NCBI RefSeq assembly: GCF_900636825.1
Contig: NZ_LR134318.1
Location: 4,001,501 to 4,065,500, forward strand
Reading direction: 5' to 3'
Source of the DNA: Pseudomonas fluorescens
GTDB taxonomy: Bacteria; Pseudomonadota; Gammaproteobacteria; Pseudomonadales; Pseudomonadaceae
Length of the DNA: 64,000 bases
The notes beneath the pieces were generated by a model, which did no database searches, was not told the DNA's origin, and saw only the letters and a program-made list of their open reading frames with translations. The position numbers were made by a program, and so were the translations under genes. Of the stretch, positions 16,173 through 24,608 are shown piece after piece. How positions within the stretch are numbered: position 1 is the first letter of the stretch; the number at the start of each line of letters is the position of its first letter.

Positions 16173-16853
16173 ATGAAACTGTTGATCGTCGAAGACCAAG
16201 CAAAAACCGGCCAATACCTGCGTCAGGGGCTGACTGAGGCCGGGTTCAATACAGAGCTGGTGGCTGACGGCAACAGCGGCCAGCAATTGGCGCTGAGTGG
16301 CGACTACGCGCTGCTGATTCTCGATGTAATGCTGCCGGGGCGCAGCGGCTGGCAAATTCTGCAAGCGGTGCGAAGCGCAGGGCTGGAGACTCCAGTGCTT
16401 TTTCTTACAGCCAGAGACGCGGTGGAGGACAGAGTTCACGGCCTTGAACTGGGTGCGGATGATTATCTGGTCAAGCCCTTCGCTTTCTCCGAACTGCTGG
16501 CGCGGGTGCGCAGCCTGTTGCGTCGTGGCAGCGCGGTGGCGCAGGAAACCAGCCTGCAACTGGCCGATCTGCGTCTGGATCTGATTCGCCGCCGGGTCGA
16601 ACGCAGCGGCCAGCGCATCGACCTCACGGCCAAGGAATTCGCCTTGCTGGAAATGCTCCTGCGCCGCCAGGGCGAGGTGCTGCCGAAGTCGCTGATCGCT
16701 TCGCAAGTCTGGGATATGAATTTCGACAGCGACACCAATGTCATCGAAGTGGCGATCCGCCGTTTGCGCCTGAAGATCGACGACGAGTTCCCCAATAAAC
16801 TGATCCACACCGTGCGCGGCATGGGCTACGTGCTTGAAGAGCGTGGCGCCTGA
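16173..16853 (+). CDS. copR: Copper-responsive response regulator CopR (OmpR family)
   Basis: 226 residues. Receiver domain 1-120 with the acidic pair in IVEDQ, phosphoacceptor Asp51 (LLILDVMLPG), Thr and Lys of the switch region (FLTARD, YLVKPF). The C-terminal winged helix (LRLDLIRRRVERSGQRIDLT to VRGMGYVLEE) is the OmpR/PhoB type. Its TGA stop overlaps the copS ATG by one base. Paralogues such as CusR and PcoR look alike; the copper assignment rests on the divergent cupredoxin, the copper-box palindrome and the queF-cupredoxin-copRS order. Confidence 0.88.
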   Translation: MKLLIVEDQAKTGQYLRQGLTEAGFNTELVADGNSGQQLALSGDYALLILDVMLPGRSGWQILQAVRSAGLETPVLFLTARDAVEDRVHGLELGADDYLVKPFAFSELLARVRSLLRRGSAVAQETSLQLADLRLDLIRRRVERSGQRIDLTAKEFALLEMLLRRQGEVLPKSLIASQVWDMNFDSDTNVIEVAIRRLRLKIDDEFPNKLIHTVRGMGYVLEERGA

Positions 16854-18202
16854 TGTGCCGCTTGTCCCTGAGTTCGCGCCTGGCCTTGTTGTTTGCCGCA
16901 TGCACCGCCGTGGTTTCACTGTTTGCCGGGGTGCTGTTCGATCGCGCCAGCGAGGCGCATTTCATCGAACTTGACCAGCAGCAACTGGATGGCAGATTGA
17001 TGGGCCTGCGCCGCGTGTTGCAGGATGTTCAACCTGCTCAGCGCGAGGCGCGGCTGACGGATGAGCTGGGCCGTCAGGGCGACTTGTCTTTGCGCATCAC
17101 TGGCAGTGACGGCCAGCGCGGGCACGACAGTTCGACGCAGATCCCCTTGGATTTACCGCAACAACCCGGCCTGTCTACGATCAGCAGCGGCGGTACCGAC
17201 TATCGCGTGCTCAACGCGCCGCTCGACCCGAATCAACCCGATTCGGCACAACTGACCCTGCTGCTCGACATTACTCACCACCAGCATTTCCTCCAGCGCA
17301 TGCAGCATTTGATCTGGCTCACCGTTGGGCTTTCGGCGCTGGCTACTGCCCTGCTCGGTGCGTGGGCGGCGCGCAGCGGCTTACGCCCGTTGCGGCGCAT
17401 GAGCGCGGTGGCTCGTGGGATTTCCGCCCAGTCGCTCAATGCTCGCTTGCCTGAAGCACAAATGCCTGCGGAGCTTGAGGAATTGGCCCACAGCTTCAAC
17501 GCCATGCTCGCCCGCCTCGACGACTCGTTTCAGCGGCTTTCGGCGTTTTCCGCTGACATCGCCCATGAGCTGCGCACACCGCTGTCGAATTTGCTCACCC
17601 ACACCCAAGTCACCCTCACCCGCCCGCGCCCGATCGAGGATTACCGCGAGGCGCTGCACAGCAACCTCGAAGAACTGCAATGGATGGCGCAATTGGTCAA
17701 CGATATGTTGTATCTCGCGAAGGCCGATCACGGATTGCTGATGCCCAAACGCGAACCGCTGAAACTGGCGGACGAGACCGACGTATTGCTGGAATTTTTT
17801 GCGCCGTTGGCAGAGGACGCCGGGGTCAGACTGAGCCGCGAAGGCAACGCACAAATCGAAGGTGATCGCGGGATGTTGCGCCGGGCGCTGTCGAATCTGC
17901 TGGATAACGCGCTGCGGTTCACGCCGGCCGAAGGTTACGTTCGCTTGAGCATTGTCGATCAGCCGCAGGCCGTACGCATGTGCGTCGAGAACAGTGGTGA
18001 AGGAATCTCAGCGCAGCTACTGCCACGCCTGTTCGATCGGTTCTATCGGGCCGACCCGGCGCGGCAGGAAGGTAGCAATGAACACGCGGGGTTGGGGTTG
18101 GCAATTACCCAGTCGATCATCCGCGCCCACGGCGGGCGGATTCATTGCGAATCGGAGGCGGGATGGACGCGGTTTGTGATTGTGTTGCCCAGAGAGGATT
18201 GA
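16853..18202 (+). CDS. copS: Sensor histidine kinase CopS
   Basis: 449 residues. Membrane helix 1 at about residues 7-25, periplasmic sensor domain (about 30-150), membrane helix 2 (LTVGLSALATALLGAWAA), HAMP (RSGLRPLRRMSAVARGIS), dimerisation helix with His238 in DIAHELRTPLSN, and ATPase domain with N box (NLLDNALRF), G1/F (RLFDRFYRADPARQ) and G2 (HAGLGLAITQSI). It matches the heavy-metal sensor kinase subfamily (CusS/CopS). Start overlaps the copR stop (TGATG), so the two are coupled. It should phosphorylate CopR when periplasmic copper changes. Confidence 0.88.
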   Translation: MCRLSLSSRLALLFAACTAVVSLFAGVLFDRASEAHFIELDQQQLDGRLMGLRRVLQDVQPAQREARLTDELGRQGDLSLRITGSDGQRGHDSSTQIPLDLPQQPGLSTISSGGTDYRVLNAPLDPNQPDSAQLTLLLDITHHQHFLQRMQHLIWLTVGLSALATALLGAWAARSGLRPLRRMSAVARGISAQSLNARLPEAQMPAELEELAHSFNAMLARLDDSFQRLSAFSADIAHELRTPLSNLLTHTQVTLTRPRPIEDYREALHSNLEELQWMAQLVNDMLYLAKADHGLLMPKREPLKLADETDVLLEFFAPLAEDAGVRLSREGNAQIEGDRGMLRRALSNLLDNALRFTPAEGYVRLSIVDQPQAVRMCVENSGEGISAQLLPRLFDRFYRADPARQEGSNEHAGLGLAITQSIIRAHGGRIHCESEAGWTRFVIVLPRED

Positions 18203-18221
18203 AGCCAGCAGGCCCGGCCTC

Positions 18222-18298
18222 ATCGCTAGCAGTGCTAGCTCCCACACAGTTCATGCGCACGACACGATCCAATGTGGGAGCTGGCCCTGCTAGCGATT
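18222..18298. repeat. REP doublet, GCTAGCAGGGCTAGCTCCCAC type (copy 1)
   Basis: ATCGCTAGCAGTGCTAGCTC and TGTGGGAGCTGGCCCTGCTA, with further flanking bases, face each other around a 25-nt spacer. It lies between the convergent copS and lolE genes. The two arms differ at a few inner positions, so this copy is slightly decayed. Confidence 0.85.
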
Positions 18299-18311
18299 GC
18301 GGTCAATTGGA

Positions 18312-19556
18312 TTACGAATATTTCAGTGCGTGAGCCGGTTCGATCTTCGCCGCCCGCCACGCCGGGTACACCGTCGCCAGGAAGCTCAGGATAAAGCCCG
18401 CCGAGCAGATCAACAGCACATCCCCACCCTGCAATTCCGACGGCAGATTGCTGACGAAATACACGTCGGAACTGAAAATGTGCTGGCCGCTGACTCGCTC
18501 AATCCAGCCCACGATCTGGCTGACATTCAGCGCCGCAATCACGCCCAGCACGCCGCCAATGACGGTACCGACAATACCGATGACCGTGCCCTGCACCATG
18601 AAGATCGCCATGATCTGCCGAGGTGTGGCGCCGATGGTGCGCAGAATCGCGATGTCCGCGCCTTTGTCGTTCACCACCATGATCAGGGTCGCGATGATGT
18701 TGAACGCCGCCACCGCGACGATCATCAGCAACAGCAGGCCGATCATGGTCTTTTCCATTTTCATTGCACTGAACAGACTGCCTTGCGTGTGAGTCCAGTC
18801 GTCAGCCTTGAATTCGGCACCAAGGCCGGTGGCGATGTCCGTGGAGACTTTCGGTGCGGCGTATAGATCCTTGACCGCCAGCCGCACGCTCTGCACCTGA
18901 TTCGGTTGCCAGCGCTGCATGGTTGCCGCATCGGCAACATGGATCAGGCCCATCGAACCGTCGAGTTCGGCACCGACCTTGAACACGCCGACCACATTCA
19001 ATCGCTGCATGCGCGGAGTGATGCCGCCCGGTGCGGTGCTGACTTCAGGCACGATCAGGGTGATCTTGTCGCCGACATTCAGGCGGAAACGGCGCGCGGT
19101 GATTTCACCGATCACCACGCCAAACTCCCCCGGTTTCAAGGCATCGAGACGTCCCTGCACGATATGCTGGGCCACGATCGACACCTTGCCTTCCTGCGCC
19201 GGATCGACGCCGCTGATCTGGATCGGCTGCATCGAACCTTTGTACGACAGCATGCCCTCCATTTCAGTGAACGGCACCGCGGCGGTCACTTCGGGATTTT
19301 TCATCGCTGCGGCAGCGACCGGCTGCCAGTCGTCAATCGGCTTGACGCCAACGATGGTCGCGTGCGGCACCATGCCGAGAATGCGCGAGCTCATCTCGCG
19401 TTGGAAGCCGTTCATCACCGACAGCACCACGATCATCGCCAGCACGCCAAGGGCGAGGCCGATCATCGAGGTCATCGAAATGAACGAAACAAAGCGATTG
19501 CGGCGCTTGGCGCGGGTATAGCGCGTGCCGATAAAGATCGATAACGGTCTGAACAT
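18312..19556 (-). CDS. lolE: Lipoprotein-releasing ABC transporter permease LolE
   Basis: 414 residues. N-terminus MFRPLSIFIGTRYTRAKRRN and the membrane helix with VLSVMNGFQREM are the LolC/LolE signature; three further helices of the FtsX/MacB fold are near the C-terminus (MEKTMIGLLLLMIVAVAAFN; ATPRQIMAIFMVQGTVIGIV). LolCDE extracts outer-membrane lipoproteins from the inner membrane for LolA. Sequence is closely related to LolC two genes upstream. Start at 19556; the open frame upstream overlaps a hairpin. It is named LolE by position after lolD; LolC and LolE cannot be told apart firmly by eye. Confidence 0.9.
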   Translation of the reverse strand: MFRPLSIFIGTRYTRAKRRNRFVSFISMTSMIGLALGVLAMIVVLSVMNGFQREMSSRILGMVPHATIVGVKPIDDWQPVAAAAMKNPEVTAAVPFTEMEGMLSYKGSMQPIQISGVDPAQEGKVSIVAQHIVQGRLDALKPGEFGVVIGEITARRFRLNVGDKITLIVPEVSTAPGGITPRMQRLNVVGVFKVGAELDGSMGLIHVADAATMQRWQPNQVQSVRLAVKDLYAAPKVSTDIATGLGAEFKADDWTHTQGSLFSAMKMEKTMIGLLLLMIVAVAAFNIIATLIMVVNDKGADIAILRTIGATPRQIMAIFMVQGTVIGIVGTVIGGVLGVIAALNVSQIVGWIERVSGQHIFSSDVYFVSNLPSELQGGDVLLICSAGFILSFLATVYPAWRAAKIEPAHALKYS

Positions 19557-19575
19557 TCGCTGGGGCACCGTATAA

Positions 19576-19610
19576 AAATAAAAGACCCGACGCCTTTGCA
19601 GACGTCGGGT
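19576..19610 (-). terminator. Terminator-like hairpin between lolD and lolE
   Basis: CCCGACGTC / GGCGTCGGG stem, followed in the leftward direction by TCTTTTATTTTTAT, just 20 bp before the lolE start and 10 bp after the lolD stop. By structure it should cause at least partial termination inside the operon. Confidence 0.75.
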
Positions 19611-19619
19611 TGCAGCCAA

Positions 19620-20318
19620 TCAGATGGGGGTAAGGCAACCTTCCTGCAGATGCAGGACGCGGTCCATCTGGCGAGCCAGGTTCATGTCGTGAGTTACCAC
19701 CAGGAACGCCGTGCGCATCGAGGTGCTGAGTTCGAGCATCAAATCCTGAATGCCTTGAGCAGTATGGGAGTCGAGGTTGCCGGTCGGCTCGTCGAGCATC
19801 ACCAGGCCCGGTTTGTTCACCAGCGCACGGGCGATCGCCACGCGTTGACGCTCACCACCGGACAATTCGGCTGGTTTGTGTTCGAGACGATGGCCAAGGC
19901 CGACGCGCTCCAGCAAGGCCGTGGCACGCTGACGCGCTTCTGGAATCGGCGTCTTGCCGATCAGCAGCGGCATGCAGACGTTTTCCAGCGCGGTGAATTC
20001 CGGCAGCAAGTGATGGAACTGGTAGACGAAACCGAGGGAACGGTTACGCAGCAGACCACGCTTCTTTTCGCTCAGCGCCGACAGCTCTTCACCGTCGAGC
20101 CAGACACTGCCCTGGGTCGGCGTATCCAGCCCACCGAGCAGGTTGAGCAAGGTACTTTTGCCCGAACCCGAGGTGCCGACGATCGCCACACGCTCGCCCG
20201 GGTGCAACTCCAGTTGCAGGCCGGCCAGCACTTGTACCGATTCCGGGCCTTCCTCATAGGATTTGCCCAGGTTGCGGCAGCTCAGGATTGCTTGTTCACT
20301 CATGCCCGACTCACTCAT
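19620..20318 (-). CDS. lolD: Lipoprotein-releasing ABC transporter ATPase LolD
   Basis: 232 residues from the ATG at 20318, which overlaps the lolC stop by 8 bp; a second ATG at 20303 is an alternative. Walker A (VGTSGSGKSTLLN), Q-loop (FVYQFHHLLPEFTALENV), signature (LSGGERQRVAIARAL), Walker B (LVMLDEPTGNLD) and H-loop (VVTHDMNLA) are all present. The FQFHHLLPEF-type Q loop is characteristic of LolD. It powers lipoprotein release with the neighbouring LolC and LolE. Confidence 0.95.
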   Translation of the reverse strand: MSESGMSEQAILSCRNLGKSYEEGPESVQVLAGLQLELHPGERVAIVGTSGSGKSTLLNLLGGLDTPTQGSVWLDGEELSALSEKKRGLLRNRSLGFVYQFHHLLPEFTALENVCMPLLIGKTPIPEARQRATALLERVGLGHRLEHKPAELSGGERQRVAIARALVNKPGLVMLDEPTGNLDSHTAQGIQDLMLELSTSMRTAFLVVTHDMNLARQMDRVLHLQEGCLTPI

Positions 20319-21561
20319 AACGTAGCGCCTCCGCCGGCTGGGTGCGCGCGGCACGCCAGGCTGGATACAGGGTGGCGAGGAAACTCAGGACCAACGCAGC
20401 GGCGCAGACCATGACGACGTCCTGGCTCTGTACCTGCGACGGCAGATAATCAATGAAATACACGTCGGCATTGAGGAATTTGTGGCCGATCAGCCCTTCC
20501 AGTGCCGAGATCGCCGCGCTGACATTCAGCGCCGCAAAAATGCCGACGACCGCGCCAATCGCCGTGCCGACCACACCGATCACCGTGCCTTGCACCATGA
20601 ACGTGCGCATGATCGTGCCCGGTGTAGCGCCCAATGTGCGCAGAATGGCGATGTCGCCCTTCTTGTCGTTCACCACCATCACCAGCGTGGAAATGATGTT
20701 GAACGCAGCAACGGCGACGATCAGCAACAACAGCAAACCGATCATGGCTTTTTCCATGCGGATCGCCTGATACAGATTGCCATGGGTGCGCGTCCAGTCG
20801 CGGGCGTAGTAATGGTCTTCGCCGAGTTGCTGGGCGATGTTCCATGCCACACGCGGCGCCTGGAACAGGTCGTCGAACTTCAAGCGGATACCCTGCACCT
20901 GATCGGTTTTCCAGCGATGCATCTTGGCCAGATCCTGCAGGTTGGTAACGCCCAGATAACCGTCGAGCTCGCCGGCACCGACGTGGAAAATCCCGACCAC
21001 GGTGAAGCGCTTCATGCGCGGGAACATTCCTGCCGGGGTCACGCTGACCTCCGGTGCGACAAAAGTCACCTTGTCACCGATGCCCACACCCAGTTTGGTT
21101 GCAGCCTTGTCGCCGATGACGATGCCGAAGCTGCCCGGGGTCAGGTCGTCGAGTTTGCCCTGCTTCATGAAGTTATCGATGATCGAGACATTACGCTCGA
21201 GCGCCGGATCGATGGCGTTGAGCAACACCTTGGACACCTGGCCATTGTTGGTCAGCAGGCCCTGCATCTGGGTGAACGGCGCCACCGCCGAGACCTGCGG
21301 GTTCTGCTTGACCTTGGTGGCCAGGCTTTGCCAGTCGTTGATCGGCTCGCCCGATTCGATGGTCGCGTGGGGCACCATGCCCAGCACGCGGGTGCGCATC
21401 TCATGATCGAAGCCATTCATCACCGACAGCACGACGATCATCACGACCACGCCAAGGGCGAGCCCGATCATCGAAGTCAGGGAAATGAATGACACAAAAT
21501 GATTGCGACGCTTTGCACGGGTATAACGCGTGCCGATAAATACGAAGAGAGGTCTGAACAT
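20311..21561 (-). CDS. lolC: Lipoprotein-releasing ABC transporter permease LolC
   Basis: 416 residues, a paralogue of LolE: MFRPLFVFIGTRYTRAKRRN, first helix followed by VLSVMNGFDHEMRTRVLGMV, a large periplasmic domain (about 50-265), then three helices (MEKAMIGLLLLLIVAVAAFN; GTIMRTFMVQGTVIGVVGTA; VCAAALVLSFLATLYPAWRA). First gene of the lolCDE unit, with the ATG at 21561 and 94 bp to the divergent PilZ gene. Confidence 0.93.
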   Translation of the reverse strand: MFRPLFVFIGTRYTRAKRRNHFVSFISLTSMIGLALGVVVMIVVLSVMNGFDHEMRTRVLGMVPHATIESGEPINDWQSLATKVKQNPQVSAVAPFTQMQGLLTNNGQVSKVLLNAIDPALERNVSIIDNFMKQGKLDDLTPGSFGIVIGDKAATKLGVGIGDKVTFVAPEVSVTPAGMFPRMKRFTVVGIFHVGAGELDGYLGVTNLQDLAKMHRWKTDQVQGIRLKFDDLFQAPRVAWNIAQQLGEDHYYARDWTRTHGNLYQAIRMEKAMIGLLLLLIVAVAAFNIISTLVMVVNDKKGDIAILRTLGATPGTIMRTFMVQGTVIGVVGTAIGAVVGIFAALNVSAAISALEGLIGHKFLNADVYFIDYLPSQVQSQDVVMVCAAALVLSFLATLYPAWRAARTQPAEALRYE

Positions 21562-21655
21562 GTCGGGGCTTGTTCGGAGGGAAAAGGAACGTCCTTGTGG
21601 CGGGGGTCGATAACCAGCTTTACACTCAGACCACCGCCGCTACCATGGGTTCGCC

Positions 21656-22237
21656 ATGTCGACATTAGATGAAGAAGATCGCCGCGAATACTACCGTATC
21701 GAGGACACGATCGCACTGGAAATTCGGCCCCTCTCCGCTCCCGAAGCCGCAGGCCAGGAAGTGTTGCAGGATGCATCCCCACTCTTCAACCTGCTCAGTG
21801 AATTACACCTGAGCGAATTCGAGTCGCAGCATCTGTTGCGGCAGATCAGCGAGCGCGACCGCGCCATCGCTGCGTTCCTCAAATCCCAGAACAAACGCAT
21901 CGACTTGCTCAGCCAAGTGGTCGCGCTGACCGTGCTCGGCCATATCGGCGAGCCGCAACCGGTGATCATCTCCGAAGGCGGCATCGAATTTCAGCACCCG
22001 ACGCCGATCGCCACCGGCGCGCACCTGTCGGTGAAACTGGTGCTGATGCCGCAGGCGCTCGGGCTGCTGCTGCGCGCTCGGGTCACCCATTGCGATCCAA
22101 AGGGCTCAGGCTACGACGTCGGCACCGAGTTCGAATACCTGACCGACGCCCAGCGCCAGTTGCTCGCCCGCTACATCCTGCAGAAGCAGGCCCAGGAGCG
22201 GCGCCTCGCCCGCGAACAGAACGAATCTGGCATCTAA
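21656..22237 (+). CDS. PilZ-domain protein
   Basis: 193 residues. The N-terminus MSTLDEEDRREYYRIED carries the c-di-GMP-binding R-x3-R motif (Arg10-Arg14), followed by an inserted helical segment and a beta-barrel (about 105-175). The second PilZ motif ([D/N]-x-S-x2-G) is present only in part: VIISEGGIEF has Ile where Asp/Asn is expected. The C-terminus is a charged helix. It sits between lolC (divergent) and a phosphodiesterase gene 14 bp downstream, a conserved order in Pseudomonas as I recall. Whether it binds c-di-GMP well is uncertain. Confidence 0.82.
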   Translation: MSTLDEEDRREYYRIEDTIALEIRPLSAPEAAGQEVLQDASPLFNLLSELHLSEFESQHLLRQISERDRAIAAFLKSQNKRIDLLSQVVALTVLGHIGEPQPVIISEGGIEFQHPTPIATGAHLSVKLVLMPQALGLLLRARVTHCDPKGSGYDVGTEFEYLTDAQRQLLARYILQKQAQERRLAREQNESGI

Positions 22238-22251
22238 CTTAAGGAAGCACC

Positions 22252-22974
22252 GTGACCCTCATTTATGGCCACCGCGGCGCCAAAGGCGAAGCACCGGAAA
22301 ACACCCTGAGCAGTTTTCAGGAATGTCTCAAGCACGGCGTGCGCCGCTGCGAACTGGATCTGCACCTGTCCAAAGACGGCGAGCTGATGGTTATTCACGA
22401 TCCGACTCTCAAGCGCACCACTGACCGGCGCGGCAAGGTCGTCGAGCACACCGCCGCCGAACTGATCACCTACGATGCGCGCAAGGGTGGCCCCGGCTGG
22501 ATCAAGCCGTGCCCGATTCCAACGCTGGAAGAATTGTTTGAAAAGTGTGATTTCGAGCATTGGCAGCTTGAAGTCAAAAGCGCTTCCCGCACGCGCGCGG
22601 CGACCACCGTGCTGGCGATTCGGGAAATGGCCCAGCGGCACGGTTTGCTCGACAAGGTGACGATCACCTCGAGTTCACGAGAAGTGTTGAAGGCGGCGCT
22701 GGATCTGGTGCCGGATGTGTCGCGCGGACTGGTAGCCGAGTACGCCTGGCTCGATCCACTGAAGGTTGCGGCCAGCTATGGCTGCGAGATTCTTGCGTTG
22801 AACTGGACGCTGTGTACGCCGGAGCGTCTGCAAAAGGCGCAACGTCAGGGCCTGCATGTGTCGGTGTGGACCGTCAACGAGCCTGCGCTGATGCGCAGAC
22901 TCGCCGACTTCGGCGTTGACAGCCTGATTACAGACTTTCCCGGTTTGGCCACTGCCACCCTTGAGAATTGCTGA
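22252..22974 (+). CDS. Glycerophosphodiester phosphodiesterase family protein
   Basis: 240 residues. IYGHRGAKGEAPENTLSSF (catalytic HRG and ENT), RRCELDLHLSKDGELMVIHD (metal-binding ExD and HD) and the C-terminal VWTVNEPALMRRLADFGVDS barrel end define the GDPD fold (UgpQ type). It hydrolyses glycerophosphodiesters to glycerol-3-phosphate and an alcohol. No signal peptide, so likely cytoplasmic. Start is GTG at 22252, preceded by AAGGAAG, 14 bp after the PilZ gene, so the two form an operon. Confidence 0.93.
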   Translation: MTLIYGHRGAKGEAPENTLSSFQECLKHGVRRCELDLHLSKDGELMVIHDPTLKRTTDRRGKVVEHTAAELITYDARKGGPGWIKPCPIPTLEELFEKCDFEHWQLEVKSASRTRAATTVLAIREMAQRHGLLDKVTITSSSREVLKAALDLVPDVSRGLVAEYAWLDPLKVAASYGCEILALNWTLCTPERLQKAQRQGLHVSVWTVNEPALMRRLADFGVDSLITDFPGLATATLENC

Positions 22975-23016
22975 AATCGGTCTCCCCGGCCGGCTCAGGC
23001 CACCGGCCGGAGCCCG

Positions 23017-24411
23017 TCAAAAAAGCCGGTTGAGGCCGTCGTAAGCTGCTACCCGATAAGCTTCGGCCATGGTCGGGTAGTTGAACGTCGTGTTGACGAA
23101 GTACTTCAGGGTATTCAGCTCGCCCGGCTGGCTCATGATCGCCTGACCGATGTGAACGATCTCCGACGCCTGATAACCGAAGCAGTGCACGCCGAGTACT
23201 TCCAGAGTTTCGCGGTGGAAGAGAATCTTCAGCATGCCTTGCGGCTCGCCAGCGATCTGCGCACGCGCCATGCTCTTGAAGAACGCCTTGCCGACTTCGT
23301 AGGGCACTTTGGCCTGAGTCAGTTCCTGCTCGTTCTTGCCGATCGAGCTGATTTCCGGAATCGTGTAGATGCCGGTCGGCACATCGTTGACGAAGCGCCA
23401 GCTGCCGTTATCCACGATGCTGCCGGCAGCCGAACGACCCTGGTCGTGGGCGGCACTGGCCAGGCTCGGCCAGCCGATCACGTCACCGGCACCGTAGATG
23501 TTCTCTACGCAGGTGCGGTAGTTCTGGTCGACTTCGATCTGGCCACGGCTGTTGACCTTGACCCCGATATTTTCCAGACCCAGCGTGTCGGTGTTGCCGG
23601 TACGGCCGTTGCACCATAGCAAGGCGTCGGCCTTGATCTTCTTGCCGGATTTGAGGTGCAGGATCACGCCGTTGTCCACGCCTTCGACGCGGTCGTATTC
23701 TTCGTTGTGACGCACGGTGATGTTGTTGTTGCTGAAGTGGTAACTCAACGCCTGGGAAATTTCCGAGTCGAGGAAGCTCAGCAACTGGCCACGGTTGTCG
23801 ACCAACTCGACCAGCACACCCAGACCGCTGAAAATCGATGCGTATTCGCAACCGATCACGCCGGCGCCGTAAACGATCAGTTTACGCGGGGTATGGCCGA
23901 GGCTGAGGATGGTGTCGCTATCGTAGATACGCGGATGGTGAAAATCGATATCCGCCGGGCGATACGGGCGCGAGCCAGTGGCGATGATGATGTGCTTGGC
24001 CACCAGTTTCTCGACCACGCCGTTGCCGCAAACCACTTCGATGGTTTGTTCATCGGCGAAGCTGCCGGTGCCGAAGAATACGTCGACGCGGTTACGGGCG
24101 TAGTAGCCGGTACGCGAAGCGACTTGCTTGGAAATGACTTTCTCGGCACTTTTCAACACGTCCGGGAAGGAGAACCAGCGTGGCTCGCCGATCGCCCGGA
24201 ACATCGGATTGGTGTTGAACTGCATGATCTGCCGCACCGAGTGACGCAGTGCCTTGGACGGGATGGTGCCGAGGTGGGTGCAGTTGCCGCCGACCTGGCG
24301 ACGGCTGTCGACCATCGCGACCTTGCGCCCTGCTTTGGCGGCGTTCATTGCCGCGCCTTCTCCCGCCGGGCCGGAACCCAGTACCACCACGTCGTAGTTG
24401 TAGACAGCCAT
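23017..24411 (-). CDS. sthA: Soluble pyridine nucleotide transhydrogenase
   Basis: 464 residues, flavin disulfide reductase fold. FAD-binding VVVLGSGPAGEGAAMNAAKA at the start, then VGGNCTHLGTIPSKAL where the disulfide partner cysteine of lipoamide dehydrogenases is Thr, the hallmark of SthA. NAD-binding KLIVYGAGVIGCEYASIFSG is near residue 180 and the C-terminal dimer domain carries CFGYQASEIVHIGQAIM. It converts NADPH and NAD+ to NADP+ and NADH in the cytoplasm. Transcribed toward the phosphodiesterase gene with 42 bp between stops. Confidence 0.97.
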   Translation of the reverse strand: MAVYNYDVVVLGSGPAGEGAAMNAAKAGRKVAMVDSRRQVGGNCTHLGTIPSKALRHSVRQIMQFNTNPMFRAIGEPRWFSFPDVLKSAEKVISKQVASRTGYYARNRVDVFFGTGSFADEQTIEVVCGNGVVEKLVAKHIIIATGSRPYRPADIDFHHPRIYDSDTILSLGHTPRKLIVYGAGVIGCEYASIFSGLGVLVELVDNRGQLLSFLDSEISQALSYHFSNNNITVRHNEEYDRVEGVDNGVILHLKSGKKIKADALLWCNGRTGNTDTLGLENIGVKVNSRGQIEVDQNYRTCVENIYGAGDVIGWPSLASAAHDQGRSAAGSIVDNGSWRFVNDVPTGIYTIPEISSIGKNEQELTQAKVPYEVGKAFFKSMARAQIAGEPQGMLKILFHRETLEVLGVHCFGYQASEIVHIGQAIMSQPGELNTLKYFVNTTFNYPTMAEAYRVAAYDGLNRLF

Positions 24412-24608
24412 GCGTACTCCTCAGAACAGGCCGCGGTGCCAGCAGCACCTGCGGCTAAATCACGCCGAACGGCGGCGCGAAGGAACAATTGGGGGTCGTT
24501 GAAGAACCCGGACACAGTCTATAGAAGCGTCAACGCCGCGCACATTAACCCTTGGTCGCGTCGTAGGCTACTTTTGCCTGCACTACAACGCCAGCTTTCG
24601 TCTTGTCT

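Noticed and set aside
20072..20354. Extended lolD start at 20354
   Set aside because: The extra residues are Arg-rich and lie within lolC; the ATG at 20318 overlapping the lolC stop is more natural.
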